From Acidobacteriota bacterium (GTDB taxonomy: Bacteria > Acidobacteriota > Thermoanaerobaculia > Multivoradales > J023), in assembly GCA_029263355.1 (NCBI GenBank), contig JAJCXQ010000056.1:1-35953 (forward strand): DNA of 35,953 nt, written 5' to 3'. The position numbers and the translations under genes were made by a program. The notes beneath the pieces were generated by a model. That model was not told where the DNA came from. It saw only the letters and a list, made by a program, of their open reading frames with translations, and did not search any database. This document shows positions 1 to 8,400 of this stretch, piece by piece (position 1 is the first letter of the stretch; every line of letters starts with the position of its first letter).

Positions 1-568
1 GACCGAGCTGCCGGCATTCTCTGGGGTGTCCGATACCGCGAAGCTCGCTGGCCGCATTCAGATCGGCGCGCACCTCGACGAAATTGAGCGCGCGTTTGAC
101 GCCACAAAATACGGCGAACTGCCGAAGCGTCCGTATCTAGACGTGACGATTCCGTCGATATCAGATCCGAGCTTAGCGCCCGATGGGCAGCATGTGCTCT
201 CGGCCTGGGTGCAGTTTCCGCCTTACCATCTGAGGGGCCGAGATTGGCACGATGCCAAGGACGAGTTGGCAGAGATTGTCGTCCAGCGGATCGAGGCCTA
301 TGCGCCGGGTTTTTCGCGCCACATATCGGGTCGCGATGTCCTCAGCCCCCTCGATCTCGAAGAACGGTTCGGCGTCACCGAAGGCTGTCTCTACCATCTG
401 GAGCCAGCTCTCGATCAGTCTCTGTATTTACGGCCGGTTCCGCGCTGGTCGAGTTACCGCATGCCCATCGAGGAACTCTACCTTTGCGGTGCCGGAACCC
501 ACGGTGGGGGTGGTTTATCCGGCCTGGCCGGACGTAATGCTGCAAATCAGGTGATCGACGACCGATAG
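1..568 (+). CDS. FAD/NAD(P)-dependent oxidoreductase, PYROXD2/CrtI-like, C-terminal part (5' end outside window)
   Basis: The reading frame is open from the left edge (codons begin at base 2) to the TAG at 566-568, so only about the last 188 residues are present. The end of the protein carries the FAD-binding C-terminal signature of the phytoene-desaturase/PYROXD2 family: a segment LYLRPVP, then LYLCGAGTHGGGGLSGLAGR and NAANQVI. In this family that motif closes the FAD site next to the isoprenoid- or lipid-binding cleft. The usual form is GTHPGGGVTGAPG, so the Pro is replaced by Gly here. The N-terminal Rossmann GxGxxG lies outside the window. The substrate cannot be deduced; carotenoid desaturase is possible, but the PYROXD2-like group is a better match. 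The gene is convergent with the ABC genes downstream. Confidence 0.85.
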   Translation, partial: TELPAFSGVSDTAKLAGRIQIGAHLDEIERAFDATKYGELPKRPYLDVTIPSISDPSLAPDGQHVLSAWVQFPPYHLRGRDWHDAKDELAEIVVQRIEAYAPGFSRHISGRDVLSPLDLEERFGVTEGCLYHLEPALDQSLYLRPVPRWSSYRMPIEELYLCGAGTHGGGGLSGLAGRNAANQVIDDR

Positions 569-605
569 CCCAAGCCACCCACGGGCCAGCCGCGGCGCGG
601 TTAGC

Positions 606-647
606 CTTGGGTGAGAAACGGTCCGCCTTGGGTGAGAAGCGGTCCGC
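606..647. repeat. 21-bp tandem direct repeat, two units
   Basis: Two contiguous 21-bp units (606-626 and 627-647) both begin CTTGGGTGAGAA and end CGGTCCGC. They differ at a single base (A618 versus G639). A decayed third unit may follow from 648. The repeat lies in the 128-bp gap between the convergent oxidoreductase and ABC genes. Confidence 0.9.
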
Positions 648-676
648 CTCAGCGAGAGACAGTGCTGCCGGCCTGA

Positions 677-693
677 CGAGCTTCGAGAGCTCG
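677..693. other. short inverted repeat between convergent genes
   Basis: CGAGCT (677-682) pairs with AGCTCG (688-693) around a 5-nt loop, three bases beyond the stop codon of the minus-strand ATPase gene. There is no T-run, so a terminator role is only possible, not shown. Confidence 0.35.
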
Positions 694-696
694 GGG

Positions 697-1380
697 TCAG
701 TCTTCGGGCTCGTCGACGACCCAGCCGTCTTTCAGGTGGACGACCCGGTTGCCAAAGGCAGCGTTGGCCTCTGAGTGAGTGACCTGCACAATGGTCGTCC
801 CATCATCGTTCAGCTGTTTGAAGATCTCCATGATCTCCCGAGCTTGGCCGGAGTGCAGGTTGCCCGTTGGCTCGTCGGCAAAAATCACCTTGGGGTTCAT
901 GATCACCGCACGGGCGACACCTACCAACTGTTGCTGACCGCCGGAAAGTTGGTTGGGAAAGAGATCCTTTTTACCCACCATCTGGAAGCGATCAAGGATG
1001 TCGCAGACCATCGATTGGCGCTCGGCGCGTTTGACCTTGCGGTAAGAGAGCGGCACCTCGAGGTTCTCGTAGACCGTGAGGTCGTCGAGCAAATGGTAGC
1101 TCTGGAACACGAAGCCGATATGCTCCTTGTGGAGTGCATTGCGATGTTTCGGCTTCATGCTGTGGATGGGGTGAGACAGGAACTCGTACTCACCCTCCCA
1201 CTTGCTATCCAGCATTCCAAGAATATGTAGCACCGTCGATTTGCCGGCTCCAGATGGACCCATGACCGTCACAAAATCGCCTTCCTCGATATCGAGGTTG
1301 ATACGACGAAGTACGTAGGTCCGGCCGTAGCCGGTCTCGTAGAATTTATCGAGATTGCGTAGCCGGATGATCGGCTGCAT
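697..1380 (-). CDS. ABC transporter ATP-binding protein (MacB/LolD type), second of pair
   Basis: An ATPase of about 227 residues. Walker A reads GPSGAGKST, the signature LSGGQQQLVGVARA and Walker B VIFADEPTGNL, the order and spacing of the MacB/LolD/FtsE family that powers extrusion of lipoproteins, peptides or drugs. The D-loop reads GNLHS where the family usually has GNLDS, and the signature has LVG in place of RVA. I start it at the ATG 1378-1380 (MQPIIRL), 4 nt downstream of the preceding ATPase stop; a longer frame back to 1458 would overlap that gene by about 70 bp and adds a non-conserved basic tail. No strong ribosome-binding site is seen, so translational coupling is likely. It is the last gene of the adaptor-ATPase-ATPase operon. 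Confidence 0.88.
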   Translation of the reverse strand: MQPIIRLRNLDKFYETGYGRTYVLRRINLDIEEGDFVTVMGPSGAGKSTVLHILGMLDSKWEGEYEFLSHPIHSMKPKHRNALHKEHIGFVFQSYHLLDDLTVYENLEVPLSYRKVKRAERQSMVCDILDRFQMVGKKDLFPNQLSGGQQQLVGVARAVIMNPKVIFADEPTGNLHSGQAREIMEIFKQLNDDGTTIVQVTHSEANAAFGNRVVHLKDGWVVDEPED

Positions 1381-1384
1381 GGAT

Positions 1385-2077
1385 TCAGGCCGCCGCGTCT
1401 TCCTCTTCGACGACTCGGCCGTCGAAGAGTCGGATAGCGCGTTGCGCATGTCGGGCATAACGCGGATCGTGAGTGACCATGCAGATCGTCGAGCCAGCGT
1501 TGTGCAGCTCTTTCATCAGATCCATGACCGCTTCACCATTCGTCGAGTCGAGGTTACCCGTTGGCTCGTCAGCGAGGACGATCGAAGGATCACCGACGAC
1601 CGCGCGAGCAACGGCGACGCGCTGCTGCTGACCACCCGAAAGCTGTGCCGGATAGTGCTTCATACGGTGCGCCATGCCGACGCGCTCGAGGGCCGCCTGC
1701 ACTTTGGTTTTGCGCTCGGCGGAAGGGGTTCCGCGGTAGGTCAGCGGTAGCTCGACGTTCTCGTAGACGGTGAGGTCGCCGATCAGGTTGAAGGCCTGGA
1801 AAATGAAGCCAACTTCGCGATTGCGGATACGGGCACGCTCCGACAACGACAGGTTGTCGACCGACTTGTTGTTCAAAGTGTAGGTGCCGTCAGTTGGCGT
1901 ATCCAACAAGCCGAGGATCGAGAGCAGCGTCGACTTTCCGCAACCCGAAGGACCCGCGATCGAGACATACTCTCCGGGATAAATGACGAGGTGGATTCCG
2001 GCCAGGGCGTGAGTTTCGACGTCCTCGGTGTAGAAGACCTTCTTGACGCCGTCGAGGTGGATGAGAGGTTCTGCCAT
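1385..2077 (-). CDS. ABC transporter ATP-binding protein (MacB/LolD type), first of pair
   Basis: A 230-residue ATPase with Walker A GPSGCGKST (about residues 40-48), signature LSGGQQQRVAVARA and Walker B IVLADEPTGNLDS, all canonical for the MacB/LolD family. These enzymes form cytoplasmic dimers on FtsX-like permeases. The ATG at 2077 is preceded by AGGAG with 7-nt spacing. It sits between a MacA-like adaptor gene and a second, more divergent ATPase. Two different ATPases side by side suggest either a heterodimer or two transporters sharing one adaptor; the sequence does not decide. No permease gene accompanies them, since the next gene downstream is convergent and unrelated. Confidence 0.92.
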   Translation of the reverse strand: MAEPLIHLDGVKKVFYTEDVETHALAGIHLVIYPGEYVSIAGPSGCGKSTLLSILGLLDTPTDGTYTLNNKSVDNLSLSERARIRNREVGFIFQAFNLIGDLTVYENVELPLTYRGTPSAERKTKVQAALERVGMAHRMKHYPAQLSGGQQQRVAVARAVVGDPSIVLADEPTGNLDSTNGEAVMDLMKELHNAGSTICMVTHDPRYARHAQRAIRLFDGRVVEEEDAAA

Positions 2078-2135
2078 GTCTATCTCCTGAATGCGATGTT
2101 CGAACCTTCGGCCTGTTGGTTTATTCGCGACTAGA

Positions 2136-2190
2136 TTGACGTTGTCTCAAGTTGAGATCATATGTCAAGGTTGGGACAATTCAAGGTTGG
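2136..2190. promoter_or_regulatory. palindrome-rich leader upstream of the ATPase pair, possible operator/promoter
   Basis: In the 144-bp gap between the adaptor and the first ATPase there is a perfect palindrome TCTCAA-G-TTGAGA (2145-2157). A TTGACA-like hexamer lies on the minus strand at 2169-2164. TCAAGGTTGG is directly repeated at 2165-2174 and 2181-2190. The symmetry suggests an operator controlling the ATPase pair separately from the adaptor. No convincing -10 element could be placed, so this is suggestive only. Confidence 0.4.
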
Positions 2191-2192
2191 TT

Positions 2193-2230
2193 CACTCTTG
2201 GGTGTGTCACTCAAGAGTGTGTCACTCTTG
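2193..2230. repeat. overlapping alternative hairpins at the adaptor stop codon
   Basis: CACTCTTG (2193-2200), CAAGAGTG (2212-2219) and CACTCTTG (2223-2230) allow two mutually exclusive 8-bp stems. One has a loop of 11 nt and the other a loop of 3 nt. The second stem includes the stop codon of the adaptor gene (2222-2224). They could slow or terminate transcription into the ATPases or protect the adaptor mRNA end; no T-run follows. Confidence 0.6.
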
Positions 2231-3478
2231 TATGCGGATCTCGGGATCGTCGCCCCATTGGCTGGAGTCCGACAAAATGACTTCGTCGCCGACCTCGAGT
2301 CCTTCGACGATCTCGACGGTGGTCACTGAGGTCCGCCCCAGCATCACCTGAGTGATTTTGGCGATCTTGGTCTCCGGATCGATGACGAAGAGGCCAACCA
2401 AACTTTCGGCCTGACCGTAGGAGGGCCGATCGACGAATAAGACATCGTCGAGTCGTTCGATCTCGATCGTGCCGTCAACGCTCAGGTCAGGACGCGCTCC
2501 GCGCGGTAATTCTCCGGTGAGCTCGATATCGACGGTCACGGTGCCTTGCTGCACAGCCGGGTCGATTCGGGCTACTCGACCATCAATGATCCCGTTACGG
2601 GTATCGATCTTTGCGACCTGACCCACTTCGATGTCCCTCGCCTGGGTCTGGTTGATCCGTAACTCGGCTTTGAGTTGGTCTGGGCGTGCAACTCGTGCCA
2701 AGCGGATGCCTATCGTGACCTGCTCACCCTCTTCGACAGGCACTTCTTGCAACACCCCAGGGATGATAGATCGCACCTTGAGTGAGTCGAGTTGACTCTC
2801 CCTGAGCTTGTGGAGAGCATGTTGTTGGTCGACCTGGTTTCTTTTTACCGACAGCTGAGCCGTGATCGACTCCTGAGTCTTCTGGATGCGTTTTTGCTCC
2901 ATCTCATAGCGCACCGTCAGCTGGCCCTCTGAAAGCTCGGATCGACGCAGCTGAATATCGGGAATCAGGCCGTTTTCGAACAGTTCGCGGTCCGCTTCGA
3001 CCTGTAGGAGAGCTCCTTCGTAGGAGGCTTTGGCGGTCGCCAGGTTGGCTTGCTGATCCAGCAGTTGGCTAGATAGCCGGACCTCGAGATCCAAATACTC
3101 TGCTTCGATGGCTCGGAGCTGAAGCTCGGCCTCTTGGGCTGCTTGCTCGAGCTCAGGATTGGTAAGCTCGAGAATGATCGTTTCTGGGGTCACCAGAGCA
3201 CCAGGATCGACAATGATCCTTTCGACTCGGCCGTTGGTCTGCGCGGAAATCCAGCGGATTTCTTCGGGCACGAGCGTGCCGTTGCCGCGTACGGCTCGCA
3301 GCATTTCGCCGCGTTCTACCGTATCGGTCCAGATGGAACCTCTCTCGACGCTACGAATCGCCGGGTCGAGGCTGTTGACGGCTAGAGTGATTGCTAGCAG
3401 TCCTAGCGCGATCCCGACGCCGGTAAGAATTCGGCGTCGCTGAATGGCTTTTTTGCGTGATGGTCGTTGGATGTCCAT
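2222..3478 (-). CDS. MacA/HlyD-family periplasmic adaptor (membrane fusion) protein
   Basis: This 418-residue protein has a basic N-terminus, then one membrane segment at about residues 20-37. Next come a beta-strand/lipoyl half (GNGTLVPEE through VDPGALVTPETII), a long predicted coiled-coil hairpin (about residues 105-220), and the second lipoyl half with PGVLQEVPVEEGEQV. Beta-barrel and membrane-proximal regions close the protein. This is the architecture of MacA-like adaptors that link an inner-membrane ABC transporter to an outer-membrane channel. The ATG at 3478 has GGAGG 7 nt upstream. It heads a minus-strand operon with the two ATPases and is divergent from aroA. It is anchored by a transmembrane segment rather than a lipobox. 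No FtsX/MacB permease or TolC gene is present nearby. Confidence 0.9.
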   Translation of the reverse strand: MDIQRPSRKKAIQRRRILTGVGIALGLLAITLAVNSLDPAIRSVERGSIWTDTVERGEMLRAVRGNGTLVPEEIRWISAQTNGRVERIIVDPGALVTPETIILELTNPELEQAAQEAELQLRAIEAEYLDLEVRLSSQLLDQQANLATAKASYEGALLQVEADRELFENGLIPDIQLRRSELSEGQLTVRYEMEQKRIQKTQESITAQLSVKRNQVDQQHALHKLRESQLDSLKVRSIIPGVLQEVPVEEGEQVTIGIRLARVARPDQLKAELRINQTQARDIEVGQVAKIDTRNGIIDGRVARIDPAVQQGTVTVDIELTGELPRGARPDLSVDGTIEIERLDDVLFVDRPSYGQAESLVGLFVIDPETKIAKITQVMLGRTSVTTVEIVEGLEVGDEVILSDSSQWGDDPEIRIQE

Positions 3479-3845
3479 TTGTGCACCTCCGCTTGGCTAT
3501 ATAGCAAAGATGATGCCTGAGTTTATGGGTAGTACGAGGTTCGCGGCTGGAGGTTGCGCTAGCTTCTGTGGTCTGCGTTAACTGCAACGCCAGTTGGAAT
3601 TGAAATCTTGGCTCGGTGGCCCTTGCTGTTCGCTTGCGGGAACGTCATATCCCAGATACGGACACTGACTCTTGATGCCCTCCTCGACTTCAGAGCCTTC
3701 ATATCGTCGAGATGCGATCATTCTATGACTTTACTCTTTGTGAGAAGATGGTAATTCAGCCAGAGAGAATCACGTCCCGGTCCACGCCGATGTCCCATGA
3801 GATGCGTCGTTGAACCGCGCCGCGCCGCCGAAAGGTCACCAAAGA
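3479..3845. other. divergent intergenic region, adaptor operon versus aroA
   Basis: These 367 bp hold the start regions of two divergent genes. On the adaptor side there is a strong ribosome-binding site and a CTATATAG palindrome (3497-3504) that could be part of a -10 element, without a good -35. On the aroA side I find no promoter I would defend. No small gene, RNA or repeat was recognised. Confidence 0.5.
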
Positions 3846-5150
3846 ATGACGCACCCGCCGAGAGCAGACAGCCCAGCTTCGGGTGATGTTTATGTTGTGC
3901 CGTCCGGACGCCCAATCAAAGGGGCCTTGACCGTACCAGGCTCGAAGAGCGTCACCCAGCGCTACTTCAACCTGGCGCTTCTCGGTCGGTTGTCGCTGAA
4001 AGTGAGTCGGCCTCTGATGTCGGAAGATACGCGACTCTTTCTCGGTGCGCTCGAGGCCTGTGGCTTCGCCGTCGAGGTCGTAGGAGAGGAACTGCACCTC
4101 AAGCCGGAAGTAGAGGCTACGTCTGCCGAGATTTTCTGTGGTAACGGCGGGACGATGTTCCGGTTTCTGACCGCGGCTCTGACGGCCCTGCCAGGGAATT
4201 GGAAGCTCGACGGCGTCGAGCGCTTGCGGGAGCGGCCGGTGGGGCCTCTGATTGCCGCCTTACGGCAGTTGGGGGCAGAGATCGAGTGTCCTGAGCGCGA
4301 GGGCTTCGCACCCCTCTACATAACTGGCGGTACTCTAAAGGGTGGACGTTGTGTCCTTGATGCTGGTGCTTCGAGTCAGTATCTATCCGCCCTTCTGATG
4401 GTTGCGTTAGTCGCTCCCGAGGATACAGAGATAGAGGTTGGCGCCTTGACTTCCGAACCTTACGTCGACCTGACTCTTGACGCGATTGCCGAATTCGGCG
4501 GCACTGTCCTTCGTGACGGTGAGGTTTTCGGCGTACAGCCCACTCGTTTGAAGACGCCCGATGTCGCGGTCGAGGCAGACTATTCTGCAGTTGCTTATCC
4601 GGCTGCGGCAGCCATGTTGAGCGGAGGTCGAGTGCGAATCGAAGGCCTGAAGCCCGGCTCGCGTCAGGGGGATCGTCAGTTCATCGATTTGTTGGAGCGC
4701 ATGGGAGGGATCGTGTGCTGGCGTGGGGGCGCCTTAGAAGTGAGTGCGGGGCAGTTGCGAGCGATCGACGAGAATTTGTCGAGCACACCAGATCAAGTCC
4801 CGACCTTGGCGGCTCTGGCCCCTTTCGCGGCCGGTACGACACGTATTACCGGAGTACCTCATCTTCGCATCAAGGAATGTGATCGGCTGAGCGCCATGGC
4901 GAAGGAGTTGACCCGGGTGGGTGCTGAGGTTCAGGAGTTGGACGACGGGTTGATCATTCCAGGGGTCTGGGAGAGGTCGGCCCCTCCGCGAACACCGGTT
5001 GACGTCGAGACCTACGGAGATCATCGGATCGCGATGAGCATGGCGTTGGTCGGGCTGCGTCGTCCTGGCATCACCATTCGGAATCCAGCGGTCGTGGGCA
5101 AGTCCTACCCTGGATTTTGGAACGATCTCGATAGGCTTTTGGGGAGATAG
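3846..5150 (+). CDS. aroA: 3-phosphoshikimate 1-carboxyvinyltransferase (EPSP synthase)
   Basis: It catalyses transfer of enolpyruvate from PEP to shikimate-3-phosphate, the sixth step of the shikimate pathway, in the cytoplasm. In the 434-residue form the family motifs are PGSKS (31-35), GNGGTMFRFL (about 99-108), LRIKECDRL and YGDHRIAMSMAL, in the expected order. I prefer the ATG at 3846, with GAAAGG about 10 nt upstream, over an in-frame TTG at 3810. Within the PEP-binding loop the Gly equivalent to E. coli Gly96 is kept, but the position of E. coli Pro101 appears to be Phe (MFRFL versus AMRPL). The next gene starts 7 nt after the stop, so the two are probably co-transcribed. Confidence 0.95.
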   Translation: MTHPPRADSPASGDVYVVPSGRPIKGALTVPGSKSVTQRYFNLALLGRLSLKVSRPLMSEDTRLFLGALEACGFAVEVVGEELHLKPEVEATSAEIFCGNGGTMFRFLTAALTALPGNWKLDGVERLRERPVGPLIAALRQLGAEIECPEREGFAPLYITGGTLKGGRCVLDAGASSQYLSALLMVALVAPEDTEIEVGALTSEPYVDLTLDAIAEFGGTVLRDGEVFGVQPTRLKTPDVAVEADYSAVAYPAAAAMLSGGRVRIEGLKPGSRQGDRQFIDLLERMGGIVCWRGGALEVSAGQLRAIDENLSSTPDQVPTLAALAPFAAGTTRITGVPHLRIKECDRLSAMAKELTRVGAEVQELDDGLIIPGVWERSAPPRTPVDVETYGDHRIAMSMALVGLRRPGITIRNPAVVGKSYPGFWNDLDRLLGR

Positions 5151-5157
5151 GTAACAG

Positions 5158-8100
5158 GTGGCATCACCGCACGTCGTCAGTGAGTCAATAGACGTTCTCG
5201 AACCCACGGGAGGTGAACGCGAGCTGCTGCATCCCGCGCTGGACGGAGTCAACGGCGTACCTCTGGAACAAAGCCAGTTGACCGATCAGCAGTGTCTGGG
5301 GGTGCTCCTCCAGGGAGCCACTTTGTGGGCCCATCTCGAGCATGGTGGTTGGGTGCTGCCGGCGGTTTGGGAAGGGGCCAAAGTGACCGAGAAAGGTCAC
5401 TTGAAGGTGTCACCTGTACAGCGAGGTCGATCTAGGGAGCTTGTCCAAGTCGTCTTACTGCAGCTTTTGAGGCGTCTGTTTCGGACCTCCGACAACATTG
5501 CTGGTCGTGGAGAGGCTCGGCGTATTGCGCGGTACTTGATGAGTCGCTGGCAGCAGATTCTGGCGCCTATGACTGCGGATCTAGTGGTTGAGGAGATTCT
5601 AGAAGCAGCTCCGTTCCTGTGGCAGAATGCTTTTGCTGAAGCACGGGTGGCCCTAGTTGCTGAACATGTGGAGGGCGACTCTAGAAGAGTTTGGATCGCA
5701 GGACCGGGAGCGCCGCGGCGGCGGATGCTCGATCGAGCCACTGATCCGGAGGCTATCGCTCGACTCCTGGCGAGCCCCGAAGCTCGAGACCTCTGGGATG
5801 GCTGGCAGACAGGCTTGGACGCGTTGGAGTTGGCTGAGGAGGGCCGTTGGCATCGGGCGGTCGCGGTCTGGCATCGTGAGCCACCTCGAGGTAGTGCCGA
5901 GACACTAGCCTACGCCAACTGTCTGTTCTCTCTCGGGCGTTATGCACAAACACTCGAGGCGTTGCGGCGTCAGAACGGCATAGAGGCCAGACTGCTGAGA
6001 GCCCGAGCACAGCTATTCCTTGGCGAGTTGGGGGCAGCCAATGGAACCATCAGGCGGCTGAGCAAGATCCGACTGAGTGGCAAACAGTTAGTTGTGTTGA
6101 CGGAGGTTGCGGTCCGTGTGTTAGGTGCTCGCCGACAGCATGACGAGATTCGCGATTGGGTCGCTCGAGGGCTTTCGGAAACCGAAGGGAAGCTGCATCT
6201 CGAGGCCAGGATCGTCGCAGCAGGAGCAGCTTGGGATTGTAAAGACCTGGTTGCCATGGCTCGGCATCTCGAAGCGTCACGTGCGGCTGCGGAGGAGCCT
6301 GATCTAGGTTGGCGATGGCATCAAATGATGGGTTTATGGTCCATTGAAACAAAGGAGTGGCTGCGCGCGGTCGAGCACGTCAGTATCGCCTTGCGATGCG
6401 ATCGTCGTCGCCTGTTGCGCGCTGAAGCTGGGCGACTATGGAGTGAGTTGGCGCGCAGCCGCGTCCATGCCGATGACCTTCCCGGTGCCGAGCGCGCGGC
6501 GCGACACGCCCAACGACTCCTGCGAGTTTGCGAAGGCCCGAGTCCCACCACACTTGCGCTCTACAACCTGGCCGAGGTGCGTCTCCGTCGCGGACGCCTC
6601 TCGGGAGTGGAGTCGATTCTCGAGCAGTCAATTGCCGAGAACCGTCGCTCTGGCAATCGCCGTGGGGTCATTCTGGATCTGGAGCTCTGGGTGCGGCTTG
6701 ATCTGGCGCAAGGGCGGGCTTCGGCTGCCCTCGCTAGGTGCAACGAAGCACTAGCTCTTCTCGATCGACCCGAGCATCAAGTTGATCGTCCAATTTTCGA
6801 GATGTTCGCCGCTCGGGCGAATGGTTGGCTCGGACGACCGCAACAGGCTGCGGTCTGTCTCGAACGAGGAGGTGAAAGCGTCTTTCATGAGCTCGAGCCT
6901 GAAGAGAGACCAGCTGTGTGGGCGCTCGCGGATCGGTGGGGTAGATGTTCTCAAGAAGCGCTGGACACGCGCTGGGACCGATTGTGGAAGGCCTTGGCGA
7001 TCGAGTCGCACCCAGTGTCAGAGGCGTGGGACGAGTTGGACTCACTAGAACCATTTCGAGCTGCACGGCTGGTGTTCGATCTCGAGTCCGTTATGCCTGG
7101 TGTGACACCGCCTCGGCGTCTTCGCAGCGCTATTGCTGCGCTGCGCAATTGTGGAGCCGATGCTCTCGTTGAGAAGCTCGAGAGTCGTTCGATTAGTTAT
7201 TGGCGAGCTCTCAACGACTACCTCTTGAAACCAACCAAAGACGATGTCGCGATTGTGGACCTCTTCACGAGCTGTGGCTATAGCGATATCAACTTGACTT
7301 GGGTTGGCCTCGGGCAGGAAGAAACATTGCTGCCGGGGAAGGGTGGTGGCGAAAGGCTCGAAGCGCACGTCGAGGGTGGCAAAGTCGTCTTGAGAGCGAT
7401 GACACTAGATCGTGTTCTAAGGACCCTTTTTGCTTTGGTTCGTTTGGATATCGCTTCATTTGTGAAAGCGGGGGCTCCCAGGTCTCGTAATAAGAACGAC
7501 GGCGGGATCGTTGGAGAGAGTGCCGGTCTTGGGAGAGCCTTGGCCCGGCTAGATTTATTGGCGAAAGATGATTTTCCTGTGCTGCTTCTAGGTGAAAGCG
7601 GTACGGGAAAAGAGCTCATGGCGAAGAGGGTTCATAAGGTGAGCGCTCGTCACGAAGGACCCTTTTTGCCTGTCAACTGTGCGGAGATCTCGGAAACATT
7701 GACTCAATCCGATCTGTTTGGACATGTCAAAGGCTCGTTTACTGGAGCTGATCAGAACCGTTCGGGCGTCTTTGAGTCGGCTCGGGAAGGAACGGTTTTC
7801 CTTGACGAGATCGGCGATTTGCCGCTTGCTGCTCAAGGTAAGCTCTTGCGAGTCCTTCAGGAAGGCGAGATTCGCCGTGTTGGTGAGAGTTTCTCCCGCA
7901 AGGTCGATGTCAGAGTGATCACTGCAACCCACCGCAATCTGGAGCGGATGGTTGATGAGGGAGGTTTTCGTCAAGATCTGTTCTTCCGGCTCAAGGTCGC
8001 GACAATCGAGTTGCCGCCCTTGCGAGACCGAGGGAGAGATATCCTTTTGTTGGCCGATCATTTTCTGGCTAGTAGTCGATCGGAAGCCTATTTGTCTGAG

Positions 8101-8400
8101 CCAGCACGCAGGTCATTGATGGCGCATCATTGGCCAGGAAACGTACGAGAGCTGCGAAATGTTCTGCAGGTCGCGATGGCTTTATCAGAGGAGGGAGAGA
8201 TCAGGAGTGAGCATCTCGAGTTGCCCGAGCGCACTGGCAGGCGCCTGGGCGACTATCACCAGTTGGTCGAGCAGTACCGCCGAAGCTTGGTTTCTGAAGC
8301 ACTATCGGACACCGGCGGTAATAGAGCCGCGGCTGCTCGGCAACTGGGATTGACACGGCAAGCACTGTCATATCTTGTCAAGCAACTCGGACTTAGTTGA
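5158..8400 (+). CDS. sigma-54-type transcriptional activator with a TPR-like N-terminal half
   Basis: A 1080-residue protein starting at GTG 5158, 7 nt after aroA. The first 200 or so residues are unrecognised. Residues about 210-620 are Ala/Leu/Arg-rich helical repeats that look like a TPR solenoid. Residues about 700-790 may be a decayed GAF-like module. Then comes the AAA+ domain: Walker A GESGTGKE (about 812), GSFTGA loop (about 859), Walker B VFLDEIGDLP (about 880) and the sensor segment FRLKVATIELPPLRDR. The C-terminus is a Fis-type helix-turn-helix (NRAAAARQLGLTRQALSYL). Such proteins open sigma-54 promoters by ATP hydrolysis. The contact loop is GSFTGA, not the usual GAFTGA. No N-terminal receiver domain is seen, so the solenoid probably senses a protein or ligand. 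Targets are unknown. Confidence 0.9.
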   Translation: MASPHVVSESIDVLEPTGGERELLHPALDGVNGVPLEQSQLTDQQCLGVLLQGATLWAHLEHGGWVLPAVWEGAKVTEKGHLKVSPVQRGRSRELVQVVLLQLLRRLFRTSDNIAGRGEARRIARYLMSRWQQILAPMTADLVVEEILEAAPFLWQNAFAEARVALVAEHVEGDSRRVWIAGPGAPRRRMLDRATDPEAIARLLASPEARDLWDGWQTGLDALELAEEGRWHRAVAVWHREPPRGSAETLAYANCLFSLGRYAQTLEALRRQNGIEARLLRARAQLFLGELGAANGTIRRLSKIRLSGKQLVVLTEVAVRVLGARRQHDEIRDWVARGLSETEGKLHLEARIVAAGAAWDCKDLVAMARHLEASRAAAEEPDLGWRWHQMMGLWSIETKEWLRAVEHVSIALRCDRRRLLRAEAGRLWSELARSRVHADDLPGAERAARHAQRLLRVCEGPSPTTLALYNLAEVRLRRGRLSGVESILEQSIAENRRSGNRRGVILDLELWVRLDLAQGRASAALARCNEALALLDRPEHQVDRPIFEMFAARANGWLGRPQQAAVCLERGGESVFHELEPEERPAVWALADRWGRCSQEALDTRWDRLWKALAIESHPVSEAWDELDSLEPFRAARLVFDLESVMPGVTPPRRLRSAIAALRNCGADALVEKLESRSISYWRALNDYLLKPTKDDVAIVDLFTSCGYSDINLTWVGLGQEETLLPGKGGGERLEAHVEGGKVVLRAMTLDRVLRTLFALVRLDIASFVKAGAPRSRNKNDGGIVGESAGLGRALARLDLLAKDDFPVLLLGESGTGKELMAKRVHKVSARHEGPFLPVNCAEISETLTQSDLFGHVKGSFTGADQNRSGVFESAREGTVFLDEIGDLPLAAQGKLLRVLQEGEIRRVGESFSRKVDVRVITATHRNLERMVDEGGFRQDLFFRLKVATIELPPLRDRGRDILLLADHFLASSRSEAYLSEPARRSLMAHHWPGNVRELRNVLQVAMALSEEGEIRSEHLELPERTGRRLGDYHQLVEQYRRSLVSEALSDTGGNRAAAARQLGLTRQALSYLVKQLGLS

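Noticed and set aside
775..1230. 151-codon plus-strand frame opposite the second ABC ATPase
   Set aside because: It is the shadow of a gene with complete Walker and signature motifs.
1381..1458. Longer start for the second ABC ATPase
   Set aside because: It would overlap the preceding ATPase by more than 70 bp and adds residues not seen in the family; ATG 1380 fits.
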